From Melieria omissa (Eukaryota > Arthropoda > Insecta > Diptera > Ulidiidae), in contig OZ020270.1 in the NCBI GenBank assembly GCA_963971225.1, positions 18,399,488-18,463,487 on the forward strand: DNA of 64,000 nucleotides. The letters are read 5' to 3'. Shown here one piece after another: positions 43,011 through 56,220 of the stretch. The notes beneath the pieces are model-generated. The model was not told the DNA's origin. It saw nothing but the letters and a program-made list of their open reading frames with translations, and did no database searches. How positions within the stretch are numbered: position 1 is the first letter of the stretch; each line of letters begins with the position of its first letter. The translations under genes and the position numbers were made by a program.

Positions 43011-43747
43011 GGGGGCTTTCCCGTTTTTTCGTCGAAAAATGAGGTGTTTTTCAAGAATTAATTTTGGAAAGACAGTTTGATAAAATGTTGTAATTCTTTT
43101 TTATTTTGTTTGTTGTTACAATAGTGAGTTGAAAAACTTTTTTTTTTTTGGAAAAAAAACAAAATGGCCGCCGGCTTGCCAAGTACTTATGTTGCCTTGT
43201 TTGGAAAACATACTCCCAGTTTTTTACACTTTTCTCGGGTACGGTTTATCTGAAATCAAATTGACCATCATTTTCATTAATTACATAGTTTTAGTTATCG
43301 CACATCGGAGGATTTTTGAAAAATTTCAACTTGGTGAAATTTGGCGCAAATTTGAAAAAAAAAATCGATTTTTTTGCAAAATTTTGGTACTAAAAGTGTT
43401 GTTAAAAATCGAAATTTCACAATATTGAAAAAATCCTATGATGTGCGATAGAGAATTCATTTGTGAACACGTGAAATTCAGTTTTATCCAAATCGGTTCA
43501 TTAGATCCGAAAAAAAGTGTAAAAAAGTCACAAAAACATGGTTTCGAGAAAAACGCGTTTAAAGTTACAATACTCGCCGCGCGGAGCGTACGCGAGGCTG
43601 TGCGCGCCGAAACATTTTTGGCTATAACTTCAAAACTATTGCATATTTCATTATGAAACTTTGGCTTCATATTGTTATAGTATTTATAAATCGATTTCTG
43701 TAAAAAAAAAAAAACATTTTTTGAAACCGAAAAACGGGAAAGCCCCC
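43011..43747. mobile_element. piggyBac-like MITE, copy 1
   Basis: The inverted ends GGGGGCTTTCCCGTTTTT are flanked by TTAA (43007-43010 and 43748-43751). The 737-bp element has no transposase. The matching spacer between units 2 and 3 has a single TTAA (51183-51186), the empty site. TTAA targeting is the hallmark of piggyBac; the superfamily is inferred. Confidence 0.88.
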
Positions 43748-43845
43748 TTAATCGTATGAGCATAAAGAAAGATAGAAAGTACTAAAACTAAGAAATATCA
43801 AATCCAGTGGCGTTTCTCAACATACCGTCGCCCCTGAACGAGGGT
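43748..43845 (-). repeat. BEL LTR start and polypurine tract, unit 2
   Basis: On the minus strand the integrase stop is followed by CAGGGGCGACGGTA and then TGTTGAGAAACGCC from 43822 down, the expected tract and LTR start. The LTR end is unknown because no second LTR can be compared. The MITE sits about 75 bp inside it. Confidence 0.65.
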
Positions 43846-45557
43846 TCAGAAAGGAAGCGGTGCCACCTTGGTTATGGGTCGTCGATATGTAGCTTTCGAT
43901 GTCTTTACGGTGACAACTCCCACCATGCCGTCTGCCCCTTTATGTACATTGACGATTCGCCCAAAGATCCATTTTGATGGTGGCAAATTTGTCTCCTTGA
44001 GCACAACAACAGTTCCTAGTTCAATGTTGGCCTGTGGTTGTTGCCACTTGCTTCTCTGTTGTAGCGAAGTCAAATATTCGGTTTGCCATCGTTTCCAAAA
44101 TCCCTGCACCATTGCTTGAAGATGCCGCCAATGCTGTAGTCGATTTATATTCACATTAAAAACAGTCGGTTCGGGCACGCAAGTATATGGTTCACCGATG
44201 AGGAAATGGGCAGGTGTGAGTGGGTCAACATCGCTATCCGAAATCGCACATAGTGGGCGTGAATTTAAAATCGATTCAACCTGGGTCAAAACCGTATAGT
44301 ATTCCTCGAATGTGAGGACGCTTTCCCCAATGACACGTCGTAAATGTAATTTGATCGAACGTACTCCAGTTTCCCATAAGCCCCCGAAATGGGGAGCGGA
44401 AGGGGGAATAAAGTGCCATGTTACACCATCTTTGGACAAAGACTCCGAAATTTCAGTTCGGTATGCTTGCGAGATAGCCAGTGCTTGTAGTTTATTCAAA
44501 GCTCGTTTAGCCCTATGAAACGTCGTGCCATTGTCAGAATATAAATCCGAAGGTTTTCCTCGGCGTGTTATAAATCTTCGAAAGGCATCGCTGGTCAAGT
44601 CACTTACTAGTTCAATATGCAGAGCCTTGGTTGACAGGCATATAAATATCGCGAACCACGCCTTGGTCCTTCTCGGATTTCGCCCCTTTGACAATTTAAT
44701 TTGCAAAGGCCCAGCATAGTCAAGACCGCAGTGCAAAAAGCACCGACTAGGTTGTACCCGTGGAGGCGGAAGATCTCCCATAAGTTGCGCACTGGTGGTT
44801 CGTCTCTGCATGAAGCAAACTTTACAGCCAGAAACAACTTTACGCACCAAATTCCTGCAGCCGAGAATCCAAAACTGCTGCCGAACTATAACAAAGGTAG
44901 CCTCTATACCTGCATGCATGTGAGCCTCGTGCGTGTACCTGATTATGAGTAAAGAAATATGACAATTTTTAGGTATAAGTATAGAAAATTTAACATTGTA
45001 GTTAATGTTTGCATGTTTGATGCGACCTCCAACCCGAAGTACTTCTCTTTCGTCCAGGAATGGTGTGAGTAGAATCAGAGAGGATTTGGTGTGTATCTGC
45101 TGGACCTGTTGTAACTGTTGATATTCAATGGAGAACGTGCTCTGCTGCACATAGCGAAATAGAGTAGTACAAGCATGCATAAGCTCGGCTGAGGTAACAA
45201 ATGGTTCAAATGGTTGTTCACGACGTCGACTGCATCTATGTACGAAGCGAAAGCAATAAGCTACAATGCGAGTTAAACGAGTTCATGGTGAGATTTTGCT
45301 ACATAAAATTTCCAATGTATGTTCATTTGCGCTAGTGCACAAAACAATTGGTTTTCTCATCTTTTCTTCAGCGAGAACATTATCATCAGTTGATGATATT
45401 CGCAACGACCTTGTCGTTGGCCAAGAATTTTCCGGCGCTAACAACCAGCCTGGGCCTGACCACCACAATTCGTGTCCAACTAATTGTGAGAGTAGAAGAC
45501 CACGCGAGGCGCATTCAGCTGGATTGTCTGCTGAATGAACATGGCCCCACCGATTCC
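43846..45557 (-). pseudogene. Array unit 2: integrase and linker
   Basis: The integrase frame 45180-43846 is open: HHCC finger (CKVCFMQRRTTSAQLMGDLP), CGLDYAGP, YSDNGTTF, GGLWETGVRS and a DUF5641-type end. The linker at 45594-45283 has ASRGLLLSQLVGH with CAA, where units 1 and 3 have TAA. At 45558-45564 it is interrupted by the 1488-bp insertion. Confidence 0.9.
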
Positions 45558-45564
45558 GTTGAAC

Positions 45565-47052
45565 CAAAGAATATGAAGTGTATAGAAGGCGCATCTGAGC
45601 TCAAAAATTCAAATTTTCGTTTGCGAGCTTCATAGAGCGGGGGGAAGCCACAAAAGGGAAAGAGTGGTGCCAGTAGGAGAGCAAGCGCTTCAGTTTACGC
45701 TCATTGACTGTGCGAACTGAAGCACGCGCTACAACAAACACACATGAAGTGAAAGTACCGCTTCTCCTGTGTAATTTGATGCGTTGGTGGTTGTTTTGGT
45801 CACTCAATAATTTTTTGTGCAAATTTCTCACAGCAACACCAGCCAGCGCAATGATCGTCGTTTCAACGACGCCATTGTTTGTTGTTGTTGTAGTTTTTAT
45901 GTGTACACAGCTCGAGAAAAATGTAAACAGCTCTTCTTTTGTTGTTTTTTATTGTTTATGTTTTGCATCGTTTGGAACTTCCTTATTTTTATTTACTGTC
46001 ACAGCAAATAGGTAGCAAATGTCTGTAACCGATTGATAATTTTTATGGAAAATGTTTCACTTAGCGCAGTGAAAAGGTTATCATTTCTTAGTTTTTGGAA
46101 ACATATGCATATGGAAACATACATATGGATAATAATTGTATCTATGTTAATTTTTATTCGATTGTCGAAGTTTTTATCTACAAAATAATTTGTTGTAATA
46201 ATTGTTGTAATTACTGCTGAAATAAAATAATAAAAAGACAGTTTCGTCTGTCTCAGCATGTAGTAGGTTTTGATTCATAGAATCCTGTGTATCTTCGAAA
46301 TTAGTTGTTACACTTGACCGAGTACTACTTGAATTTTGTCCCAAAATTGCAAAAGTATTTTCTTGGTTCAAAAACGTGTTTGTTATAAAACATTTATGTG
46401 GGTTATTGCTTAATTTTATCAGTGATTAAAAAACAGATTTTAGTTCTAAAAATACAACTTGAATCATCCATTTAACATCTTTCAAATAATTAAAAAAATC
46501 TTTATAAATTTGTACGACTCATTATTTAATTTTAAAGCCGATCTAAAGCAATTATCCGATTGCCCTATTCATGCAATCAAATATTAGGTCTACTTTTTTG
46601 ATAAATTCTTCAGGAACTTTGTTTGTAGCGACCACATAAGTCGTCACGCCAACCATATTTTATTTTCTTTTCTATGATTTTGCGCACACTACTGTCTGCA
46701 ATAAGTTCAGGAGCAATATGCGACGCCGTTCAGGCTTGTAGAAGAAGAACAAAAGCCAGCCAGAAATCAGACATCGTTTTACAATTTCAGCTTTTCGCCA
46801 GCGCAACAACAACAACAACAGCGTTCGTCTTCACCTTGCAATCATTTCACGCCACAACAATGTACTAACGCACACTCGCTGCAGTGAGCGCAACCAAAGA
46901 GCGCAACACATAAAACTACGTTCTCGCTTGTAAAGCAACGCTCTCACCACATACGTGATCTGTTCGAGCAGAGTGCGGGTTCCAATGTTAGAACCCGCCA
47001 TACAAAATTTTTGCTTGTATGACATGCGCATTCTGTATGTTTATTTTCTTTG
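45565..47052. mobile_element. 1488-bp nonautonomous DNA element, 7-bp duplication
   Basis: It splits unit 2; GTTGAAC is duplicated (45558-45564 and 47053-47059) and units 1, 3 and 4 show the uninterrupted site. Ends read CAAAGAA...TTCTTTG, with an imperfect inverted repeat extending about 34 bp and ending around GCGCAT. There is no transposase ORF. The 7-bp duplication suggests a P/1360-like relative, which is weak inference. Confidence 0.8.
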
Positions 47053-47059
47053 GTTGAAC

Positions 47060-49790
47060 GCAATCCAATATTTCGGCAGTGCGATTGCTCACAAAGGTGT
47101 TCCATCTTCTCGGCGGCGATGACAACCAGTGCAATACAATTTCCGAATCTGTCCAACAATATACTTGAGAAATCTGTAGCGTCAATGAATCCTTGATGAG
47201 TGTAATTAGTCTTGCCAACAAAAGCGCCGCATTTAATTCCAGGCGCGGAATTGAAATTGGCTTTAGTGGCGCAACTCGGGTTTTGGATACAATAAGTTTG
47301 GTGACGTAAACTCCGTTTACGATGACGCGACTAAAAACAACTGCGGCGCACGCAGCAGCAGATCCGTGGAGTGCACACAAGTATTCAGGCAGGGGGTCAT
47401 AACAATCAAGAGCATGACACCATGACTCCTGAAACAATTTTTAATAACACAATAATAGGTGCTACAATACCTAGAGGGTCATAAACTTTTGAAGTTTCCG
47501 ATAACACAATTCGTTTTGTAGGCGTCCGGTTGCATGGCTGGGTATTTGTATTTAGCCGAAGTTCGTCACTGGATGGGTTCCAGTGGATTCCAAGAATTTT
47601 AACTGATGATTCTGATCGTTGTAGATCGAATGTAACCAGCTTGAACTCACAGATTTCTTTAGGCAGTGTCTCTAGTAAAGGCCAGCAGTTTGAACTCCAT
47701 TTTCGGAGGTTAAGATTAGCTTTAGATAAAAGTTCAATCAGCTGATTTTTGAGGGTGATAATCTCTTCAACATTATCGCAGCCTGTCGGAATATCGTCTA
47801 CATACGCGTCGTTTTGTAGCACATGTGCCGCGGCTGAATAGTCTGCTTTGTAGTCATCAGCGATTAGTCTGAGAACACGAACTGCGAGAAACGGTGATGG
47901 TGCAAGCCCATATGTGACAGTTAAGAGGCGATAGTGCTCAAGTGGGCTGGTTTCATCGCTTCTCCAAACAATACGCTGATAGTTCGTGTCCTCTTGTGCG
48001 TGATGCTGACGGAATCGCAAGGAAACGCCGAATAAATCTCGCTGAATAGGTGGCCCAATATGCAAACGATCATTCAAGGAAAATCCTGACGCATCTTGAA
48101 ACGACCCGTCGAAAACGACACGACATTTGGTCGTTGAGCTGTCAGCTTTGAAAACTGCGTGATGTGCCAAGTGAAAATATTGTGAGTGACCGATATCAAT
48201 TTCATTTGGCGGAACGCGCTCCATATGACCCAACATTAAATATTCATTCATAAATGCCACGTATTGTTGTTTAAGCGAAGTTTGTCGTCGAAATTTAGAT
48301 TTTAAATTATTAAACCGTGAAATAGATTGAGAAGAGTAGCATCAATTGGTGGTGCTTCATCCTTAAATGGATATTTAACTACATAAGTGCCCTTCTCATC
48401 CCGTGCTACTGTCGAACTAAAATGCATCTCTACAGGGTCAGCTTTGTCCTGCTTGCTCTCTGATGTTTGCAAGCTATCCATTTTCATAAATGTACGAACA
48501 AGAGTATCAATATCGAGTAGTGCATGGTTTGCAATTGAATACGATGGGCTGTGCTCAAGTGAAAAATAACAACCAGCAATGACCCAACCAAATATGCTTT
48601 TCAGTGCGATAGGCATATTCTTGTCAAAATGAATGCGCTCTCCAGTCAAAATGTGCCACAGTTGGTCTGAGCCAACGATGACGTCAATCGGACCTGCGAC
48701 ACCGAACGATGGATCTGCTAACGACAAATTGAGAATTTGTGTCCAGGTGGAAGAGGAGAAGTCAACCGATTGCGTCGGCAAAGTTGAAGTAAGCGTCGAC
48801 ATGATGAGCGCGTCAATATCACAATGATTAGAAGAAATTCGAGAGTGCAAGGTGAAACGAATACGACTCCGTGTAGTACCCGCATTACACGAAGAGAGAC
48901 CCTTGATCGGGATACGAGCATTCTTCCGTGTAATGCCAATCAATTGCACAAACGATTCAGTAACAAACGATACTGTTGACCCTGTGTCAAGCAGTAAGCG
49001 ACAATCAACAGCATTTCCCCACTTGTCCGTCGCCTTCGTAAGTACAGTGGGTAACAACGTGTGAGAAAGAACTGTTGAACTCTCAGTAGAGTGATTACTG
49101 AGAGCTGGTGGGTGGTGAGAGGAAGCAGTACTCAAAGCGTTAGTCGATGCGCGATTATTGTTATTGCTATTCGCAGCGCTTGGTCCAGCCTGCACGTTAT
49201 TACGTTTAATAATCGATTGATCCGCATGTACTAACGTATGATGAAGAGAATGACATATACGACATCGAAACGAAGACAAACATTTATTAGCACGATGTGA
49301 ACTACTTAAACAATTAAAACATAGATTGTTAGCTTTAACACATGAACGTCTTTCGCTAACATGTAAACATTTAAACTTTGGACATTGCGGTAGCGTATGA
49401 GCTTCGGAACAGTGCTTGCATTTTTTTATCGATTTTGTCTCCCTCGGTTTTAGCGAAATTTATGACAGCCGAGCGACGATTAGAACAGTGAGAATTCGTC
49501 TGGCACGCTTCAAGGGCGTCACAGCGATGAACCAAAAATTGCATGAACTCTTCAAAGGTTTTTTTCCACGTGAGCATCACTGTTTTCAGCCCACGCTTTC
49601 TTCGCCTATTCGTCTACTTTGTTAAGGAGAATATGAATAAGCCATGGATCCCGTTGATTAGCACCAAGCGCATTCAGCCCACGAATAACTTCGTTTGCTC
49701 CATCGGTAATTTTACGCAACACTAAGGCATTGAGCGAATTGCAGGTGGGGAGAGAAAAGAATGATTGCACAAAAGATCGAACGATTAGGG
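47060..49790 (-). pseudogene. Array unit 2: RH, RT, PR, gag
   Basis: RNase H (47437-47060), RT (48260-47406, DAYVDDIPTGC), protease with zinc motifs (49279-48302), then gag (to 49790) with two extra T bases (near 49421-49427 and 49559-49565) that break the frame. The PR/RT and RT/RH shifts match those of the other units. Confidence 0.9.
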
Positions 49791-49881
49791 GTTTTTATTT
49801 TATGTATATCTTTCACAGTTTTTGGTAGTTTTAAATTTTGAATTACGTTAATTTTGTCCGGGTTAGGTTTTATTCCTTTAT
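49790..49881 (-). pseudogene. Gypsy RT scrap joined to BEL gag (unit 2)
   Basis: Same join and reading as at 40571-40660. Confidence 0.65.
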
Positions 49882-50243
49882 TGCAGTGGCGTCCCCAGGA
49901 TTTCGGGAAGGGGGGCGATATGCAAAAAATCCAGTTTAACGCCATTTCTACACATTCATCTTTGCGTATTATGTTTAATACATGTTGAATAAAATTGTAC
50001 ATACATACATATATCGACACGCCCTACAAAACAACAAATCAAAATTTTTGATTTTTCAGAAAGCGCAAAAAACTGTTTCTGAGCTAAATAAACATTTGTT
50101 TTAAATAACGTATAGACCGTTCAGTAGAAAATCCCTACAGGATAAGTTACTGCTTTAGGATAAGTTACAAGAATTTTGTGACTGTTTTGATGATATTTTA
50201 ATTCAATAATGACCGCATTATTTTAAGTTATGTCACTTTTGCC
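49882..50243. other. Spacer between units 2 and 3, left part
   Basis: Noncoding. It lacks the errantivirus fragment of unit 1 and is shorter than the unit 3 spacer by an internal deletion near 50170. Confidence 0.6.
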
Positions 50244-50555
50244 GCCGTGGCTCAGTTGGTTAGTGCGCGGTCCAGCGAGTCGAATGCAGAGCGACGCAAG
50301 TTCGAATACTGCATGAGTAACACCTACAAAAAATAACGGGAAACTCGTTTTCTCTTTCGGTGGCTGTCCTCTCAGCTGGAAATGGCAAACCTCTCAGAGT
50401 AAAAATTGCCTATGAAAAAGCTCCCAACCTGCCGTTCGGAACCGGCATAAAACTGTAGGTCCCATCCACCCGCGTACAAATTCACACGCACAACACGGTT
50501 GGCTGCGGGAAGCTAGGCCTTAGTCTCGCGTAAGCGGGCTGTCGTGCCAATCAAT
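50244..50555 (+). mobile_element. tRNA-derived SINE, copy 2
   Basis: Copy of 42069-42380 at the same place in the unit. It has the better B-box match (GTTCGAATACT). Confidence 0.75.
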
Positions 50556-51280
50556 TATTTAATTATTAATTATTCACTTTTGCTGAGTTTTATAATTATA
50601 AATGACAGTTAAAAAGTCGAAAGAAAAATTTTGAAAATTCGAAATTAATTTTTTTATTTGAAAATATATTCTAAAATTGTCAAAACTTTGCTTAAAATTA
50701 ACTTCAACAAAAAATTATTTCGTCAAAAGTGTCACAATTTGAGTTAAGACTGTTTTCCATTGAGCTGCAGCGAACAACATCAAATTTCCGACATGAAGAG
50801 AGACCTAACTGTATTTTTGCAACAGTTAACAACAACAAAATAACTGAGCCTTTGCTTCTTGGTAGATTGATGCATTGTGCACAGTATTAACACATAAACC
50901 CGAAAATTAAAAATATTGAGTTGTCACTTTTGTAGTGACAAATTTTTCAAATTTTCAATTTTTGTTTGATTTTGTTTTGATGAAATGACAGCTGAATTTT
51001 AAGGGATGTGTTTCATACATGAATAGTTGTGTTTCGTGATAAAGAACAAACGACTTTAAAAAACGTTATACGTTTATTGCTTAGAGTATAGCGTGTGATT
51101 CAAGTGAACACTGAAATGCACATGGGAAGATTACAGTTCATGAACGCATGTTCAAGTAGAGCGTAACATACAAAATAACTGTTTAATCGTATGAGCATAA
51201 AGAAAGATAGAAAGTACTAAAACTAAGAAATATCAAATCCAGTGGCGTTTCTCAACATACCGTCGCCCCTGAACGAGGGT
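50556..51280. other. Spacer between units 2 and 3, right part, with MITE empty site
   Basis: Same as 42381-43010 plus 43748-43845 but without the MITE; TTAA at 51183-51186 is single. The BEL LTR start (minus strand) is at 51257. Confidence 0.7.
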
Positions 51281-54200
51281 TCAGAAAGGAAGCGGTGCCA
51301 CCTTGGTTATGGGTCGTCGGTATGTAGCTTTCGATGTCTTTACGGTGACAACTCCCACCATGCCGTCTGCCCCTTTATGTACATTGACGATTCGCCCAAG
51401 AATCCATTTTGATGGTGGCAAATTTGTCTCCTTGAGCACAACAACAGTTCCTAGTTCAATGTTGGCCTGTGGTTGTTGCCACTTGCTTCTCTGTTGTAGC
51501 GAAGTCAAATATTCGGTTTGCCATCGTTTCCAAAATCCCTGCACCATTGCTTGAAGATGCCGCCAATGCTGTAGTCGATTTATATTCACATTAAAAACAG
51601 TCGGTTCGGGCACGCAAGTATATGGTTCACCGATGAGGAAATGGGCAGGTGTGAGTGGGTCAACATCGCTATCCGAAATCGCACATAGAGGGCGTGAATT
51701 TAAAATCGATTCAACCGGGGTCAAAACCGTATAGTATTCCTCGAATGTGAGGACGCTTTCCCCAATGACACGTCGTAAATGTAATTTGATCGAACGTACT
51801 CCAGTTTCCCATAAGCCCCCGAAATGGGGAGCGGAAGGGGGAATAAAGTGCCATGTTACACCATCTTTGGACAAAGACTCCGAAATTTCAGTGCGGTATG
51901 CTTGCGAGATAGCCAGTGCTTGTAGTTTATTCAAAGCTCGTTTAGCCCTATGAAACGTCGTGCCATTGTCAGAATATAAATCCGAAGGTTTTCCTCGGCG
52001 TGTTATAAATCTTCGAAAGGCATCGCTGGTCAAGTCACTTACTAGTTCAATATGCAGAGCCTTGGTTGACAGGCATATAAATATCGCGAACCACGCCTTG
52101 GTCCTTCTCGGATTTCGCCCCTTTGACAATTTAATTTGCAAAGGCCCAGCATAGTCAAGACCGCAGTGCAAAAAGCACCGACTAGGTTGTACCCGTGGAG
52201 GCGGGAGATCTCCCATAAGTTGCGCACTGGTGGTTCGTCTCTGCATGAAGCAAACTTTACAGCCAGAAACAACTTTACGCACCGAATTCCTGCAGCCGAG
52301 AATCCAAAACTGCTGCCGAACTATAACAAAGGTAGCCTCTATACCTGCATGCATGTGAGCCTCGTGCGTGTACCTGATTATGAGTAAAGAAATATGACAA
52401 TTTTTAGGTATTAGTATAGGAAATTTAACATTGTAGTTAATGTTTGCATGTTTGATGCGACCTCCAACCTGAAGTACTTCTCTTTCGTCCAGGAATGGTG
52501 TGAGTAGAATTAAGGAGGATTTGGTGTGTATCTGCTGGACCTGTTGTAACTGTTGATATTCAGTGGAGAACGCGCTCTGCTGCACATAGCGAAAGAGAGT
52601 AGTACAAGCATGCATAAGCTCGGCTGATGTAACAAATGGTTCAAATGGTTGTTCACGACGTCGACTGCATCTATGTACGAAGCGAAAGCAATAAGCTACA
52701 ATGTGAGTTAAACGAGTTCATGATGAGATTTTGCTACATAAAATTTCCAATGTATGCTCATTTGCGCTAGTGCACAAAACAATTGGCTGTCTCATCTTTT
52801 TTTCAGCGAGAACATTATCATCAGTTGATGATATTCGCAACGACCTTGTCGTTGGCCAAGAATTTTCCGGCGCTAACAACCAGCCTGGGCCTGACCACCA
52901 CAATTCGTGTCCAACTAATTATGAGAGTAGAAGACCACGCGAGGCGCAATCAGCTGGATTGTCTGCTGAATGAATATGGCCCCACCGATTCCGTTGAACG
53001 CAATCCAATATTTCGGCAGTGCGATTGCTCACAAAGGTGTTCCATCTTCTCGGCGGCGATGACAACCAGTGCAATACAATTTCCGAATCTGTCCAACAAT
53101 ATACTTGAGAAATCTGTAGCGTCAATGAATCCTTGATGAGTGTAATTAGTCTTGCCAACAAAAGCGCCGCATTTAATTCCAGGCGCGGAATTGAAATTGG
53201 CTTTAGTGGCGCAACTCGGGTTTTGGATGCAATAAGTTTGGTGACGTAAACTCCGTTTACGATGACGCGACTATAAACAACTGCGGCGCACGCAGCAGCA
53301 GATCCGTGGAGTGCACACAAGTATTCAGGCAGGGGGTCATAACAATCAAGACCATGACACCATGACTCCTGAAACAATTTTTAATAACACAATAATAGGT
53401 GCTACAATACCTAGAGGGTCATAAACTTTTGAAGTTTCCGATAACACAATTCGTTTTGTAGGCGTCCGGTTGCATGGCTGGGTATTTGTATTTAGCCGAA
53501 GTTCGTCACTGGATGGGTTCCAGTGGATTCCAAGAATTTTAACTGATGATTCTGATCGTTGTAGATCGAATGTAACCAGCTTGAACTCACAGATTTCTTT
53601 AGGCAGTGTCTCTAGTAAAGGCCAGCAGTTTGAACTCCATTTTCGGAGGTTAAGATTAGCTTTAGATAAAAGTTCAATCAGCTGATTTTTGAGGGTGATA
53701 AGCTCTTCAACATTATCGCAGCCTGTCGGAATATCGTCTACATACGCGTCGTTTTGTAGCACATGTGCCGCGGCTGAATAGTCTGCTTTGTAGTCATCAG
53801 CGATTAGTCTGAGAACACGAACTGCGAGAAACGGTGATGGTGCAAGCCCATATGTGACAGTTAAGAGGCGACAGTGCTCAAGTGGGCTGGTTTCATCGCT
53901 TCTCCAAACAATACGCTGATAGTTCGTGTCCTCTTGTGCGTGATGCTGACGGAATCGCAAGGAAACGCCGAATAAATCTCGCTGAATAGGTGGCCCAATA
54001 TGCAAACGATCATTCAAGGAAAATCCTGACGCATCTTGAAACGACCCGTCGAAAACGACACGACATTTGGTCGTTGAGCTGTCAGCTTTGAAAACTGCGT
54101 GATGTGCCAAGTGAAAACATTGTGAGTGACCGATATCAATTTCATTTGGCGGAACGCGCTCCATATGACCCAACATTAAATATTCATTCATAAATGCCAC

Positions 54201-55729
54201 GTATTGTTGTTTAAGCGAAGTTTGTCGTCGAAATTTAGATTTTAAATTATTAAACCGTGAAATAGATTGAGAAGAGTAGCATCAATTGGTGGTGCTTCAT
54301 CCTTAAATGGATATTTAACTACATAAGTGCCCTTCTCATCCCGTGCTACTGTCGAACTAAAATGCATCTCTACAGGGTCAGCTTTGTCCTGCTTGCTCTT
54401 TGGTATTTGCAAGCTATCCATTTCCATAAATGTACGAACAAGAGTATCAATATCGAGTAGTGCATGGTTTGCAATTGAATACGATGGGCTGTGCTCAAGT
54501 GAAAAATAACAACCAGCAATGACCCAACCAAATATGCTTTTCAGTGCGATAGGCATATTCTTGTCAAAATGAATGCGCTCTCCAGTCAAAATGTTCCACA
54601 GTTTGTCTGAGCCAACGATGACGTCAATCGGACCTGCGACACCGAACGATGGATCTGCTAACGACAAATTGAGAATTTGTGTGCAGGTGGAAGAGGAGAA
54701 GTCAACCGATTGCGTCGGCTAAGTTGAAGTAAGCGTCGACATGATGAGCGCGTCAATATCACAATGATTAGAAGAAATTCGAGAGTGCAAGGTGAAACGA
54801 ACACGACTCCGTGTAGTACCCGCATTACACGAAGAGAGACCCTTGATCGGGATGCGAGCATTCTTCCGTGTAATGCCAATCAATTGCACAAACGATTCAG
54901 TAACAAACGATACTGTTGACCCTGTGTCAAGCAGTAAGCGACAATCAACAGCATTTCCCCACTTGTCCGTCGCCTTCGTAAGTACAGTGGGTAACAACGT
55001 GTGAGAAAGAACTGTTGAACTCTCAGTAGAGTGATTACTGAGAGCTGGTGGGTGGTGAGAGGAAGCAGTACTCAAAGCGTTAGTCGATGCGCGATTATTG
55101 TTATTGCTATTCGCAGCGCTTGGTCCAGCCTGCACGTTATTACGTTTAATAATCGATTGATCCGCATGTACTAACGTATGATGAAGAGAATGACATATAC
55201 GACATCGAAACGAAGACAAACATTTATTAGCACGATGTGAACTACTTAAACAATTAAAACATAGATTGTTAGCTTTAACACATGAACGTCTTTCGCTAAC
55301 ATGTAAACATTTAAACTTTCGACATTGCGGTAGCGTATGAGCTTCGGAACAGTGCTTGCATTTTTTATCGATTTTGTCTCCCTCGGTTTTAGCGAAATTT
55401 ATGACAGCCGAGCGACGATTCGAACAGCGAGAATTCGTCTGGCACGCGTCAAGGGCGTCACAGCGATGAACCAAAAATTGCATGAACTCTTCAAAGGTTT
55501 TTTCCACGTGAGCATCACTGTTTTTAGCCCACGCTTTCTTCGTCTCTTCGTCTACTTTGTTAAGGAGAATATAAATAAGCCATGGATCCCGTTGATTAGC
55601 ACCAAGCGCATTCAGCCCACGAATAACTTCGTCTGCTCCATCGGTAATTTTACGCAACACTAAGGCATTGAGCGAATTGCAGGTGGGGAGAGAAAAGAAT
55701 GATTGCACAAAAGATCGAACGATTAGGGG
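51281..55729 (-). pseudogene. Array unit 3: most complete BEL copy
   Basis: Uninterrupted by insertions. From right: gag (from 55729; PTCNSLNALVLRKITDGADE, which is the middle of a normal BEL gag, so about 200 N-terminal residues are missing), zinc motifs CKHCSEAHTLPQC, CFNCLSSSHRANKC and CRICHSLHHTLVH, protease LLLDTGSTVSFV, and a private TAG at 54719-54721. RT (54200-53346), RNase H (53377-52919), nonsense TAA before WWSGPGW (52903-52718) and an open integrase frame (52615-51281) follow. It carries the PR/RT and RT/RH shifts common to the array. Confidence 0.9.
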
Positions 55730-55820
55730 TTTTTATTTTATGTATATCTTTCACAGTTTTTGGTAGTTTTAAATTTTGAATTACGTTAATTTTGTCCGGG
55801 TTAGGTTTTATTCCTTTATT
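55730..55820 (-). pseudogene. Gypsy RT scrap joined to BEL gag (unit 3)
   Basis: Same join and reading as at 40571-40660. Confidence 0.65.
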
Positions 55821-56220
55821 GCAGTGGCGTCCCCAGGATTTCGGGAAGGGGGGCGATATGCAAAAAATCCAGTTCAACGCCATTTTTACACATTCATCTT
55901 TGCGTATTATGTTTAATACATGTTGAATAAAATTGTACATACATACATATATCGACACGCCCTACAAAAGTGACACAAATCAAAATTTTTGATTTTTCAG
56001 AAAGCGCAAACAACTGTTTCTGAGCTAAATAAACATTTTTTTTAAATAACGTATAGACCGTTCAGTAGAAACTCCCTACAGGATAAGTTACTGCTTTAGG
56101 ATTACTTACAAGAATTTTTTTATTTTACACTAGAATGCTCCAAAATTTTTAGTTGTGACTGTTTTGATGATATTTTAATTCAATAATGACCGCATTATTT
56201 TAAGTTATGTCACTTTTGCC
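55821..56220. other. Spacer between units 3 and 4, left part
   Basis: It contains inverted arms CAAAAGTGACA (55965-55975) and TGTCACTTTTG (56208-56218) around 232 bp, possibly a small MITE directly before the SINE. No target duplication is clear. Confidence 0.5.

Noticed and set aside
43326..43763. 145-codon ORF across the piggyBac-like MITE
   Set aside because: Low-complexity F/K/N-rich translation spanning the MITE end; not conserved as coding in copy 2, where one base shifts it.
46831..47159. Transposase in the 1488-bp insertion
   Set aside because: Only short frames without motifs; the longer frame is the interrupted BEL RNase H of unit 2.
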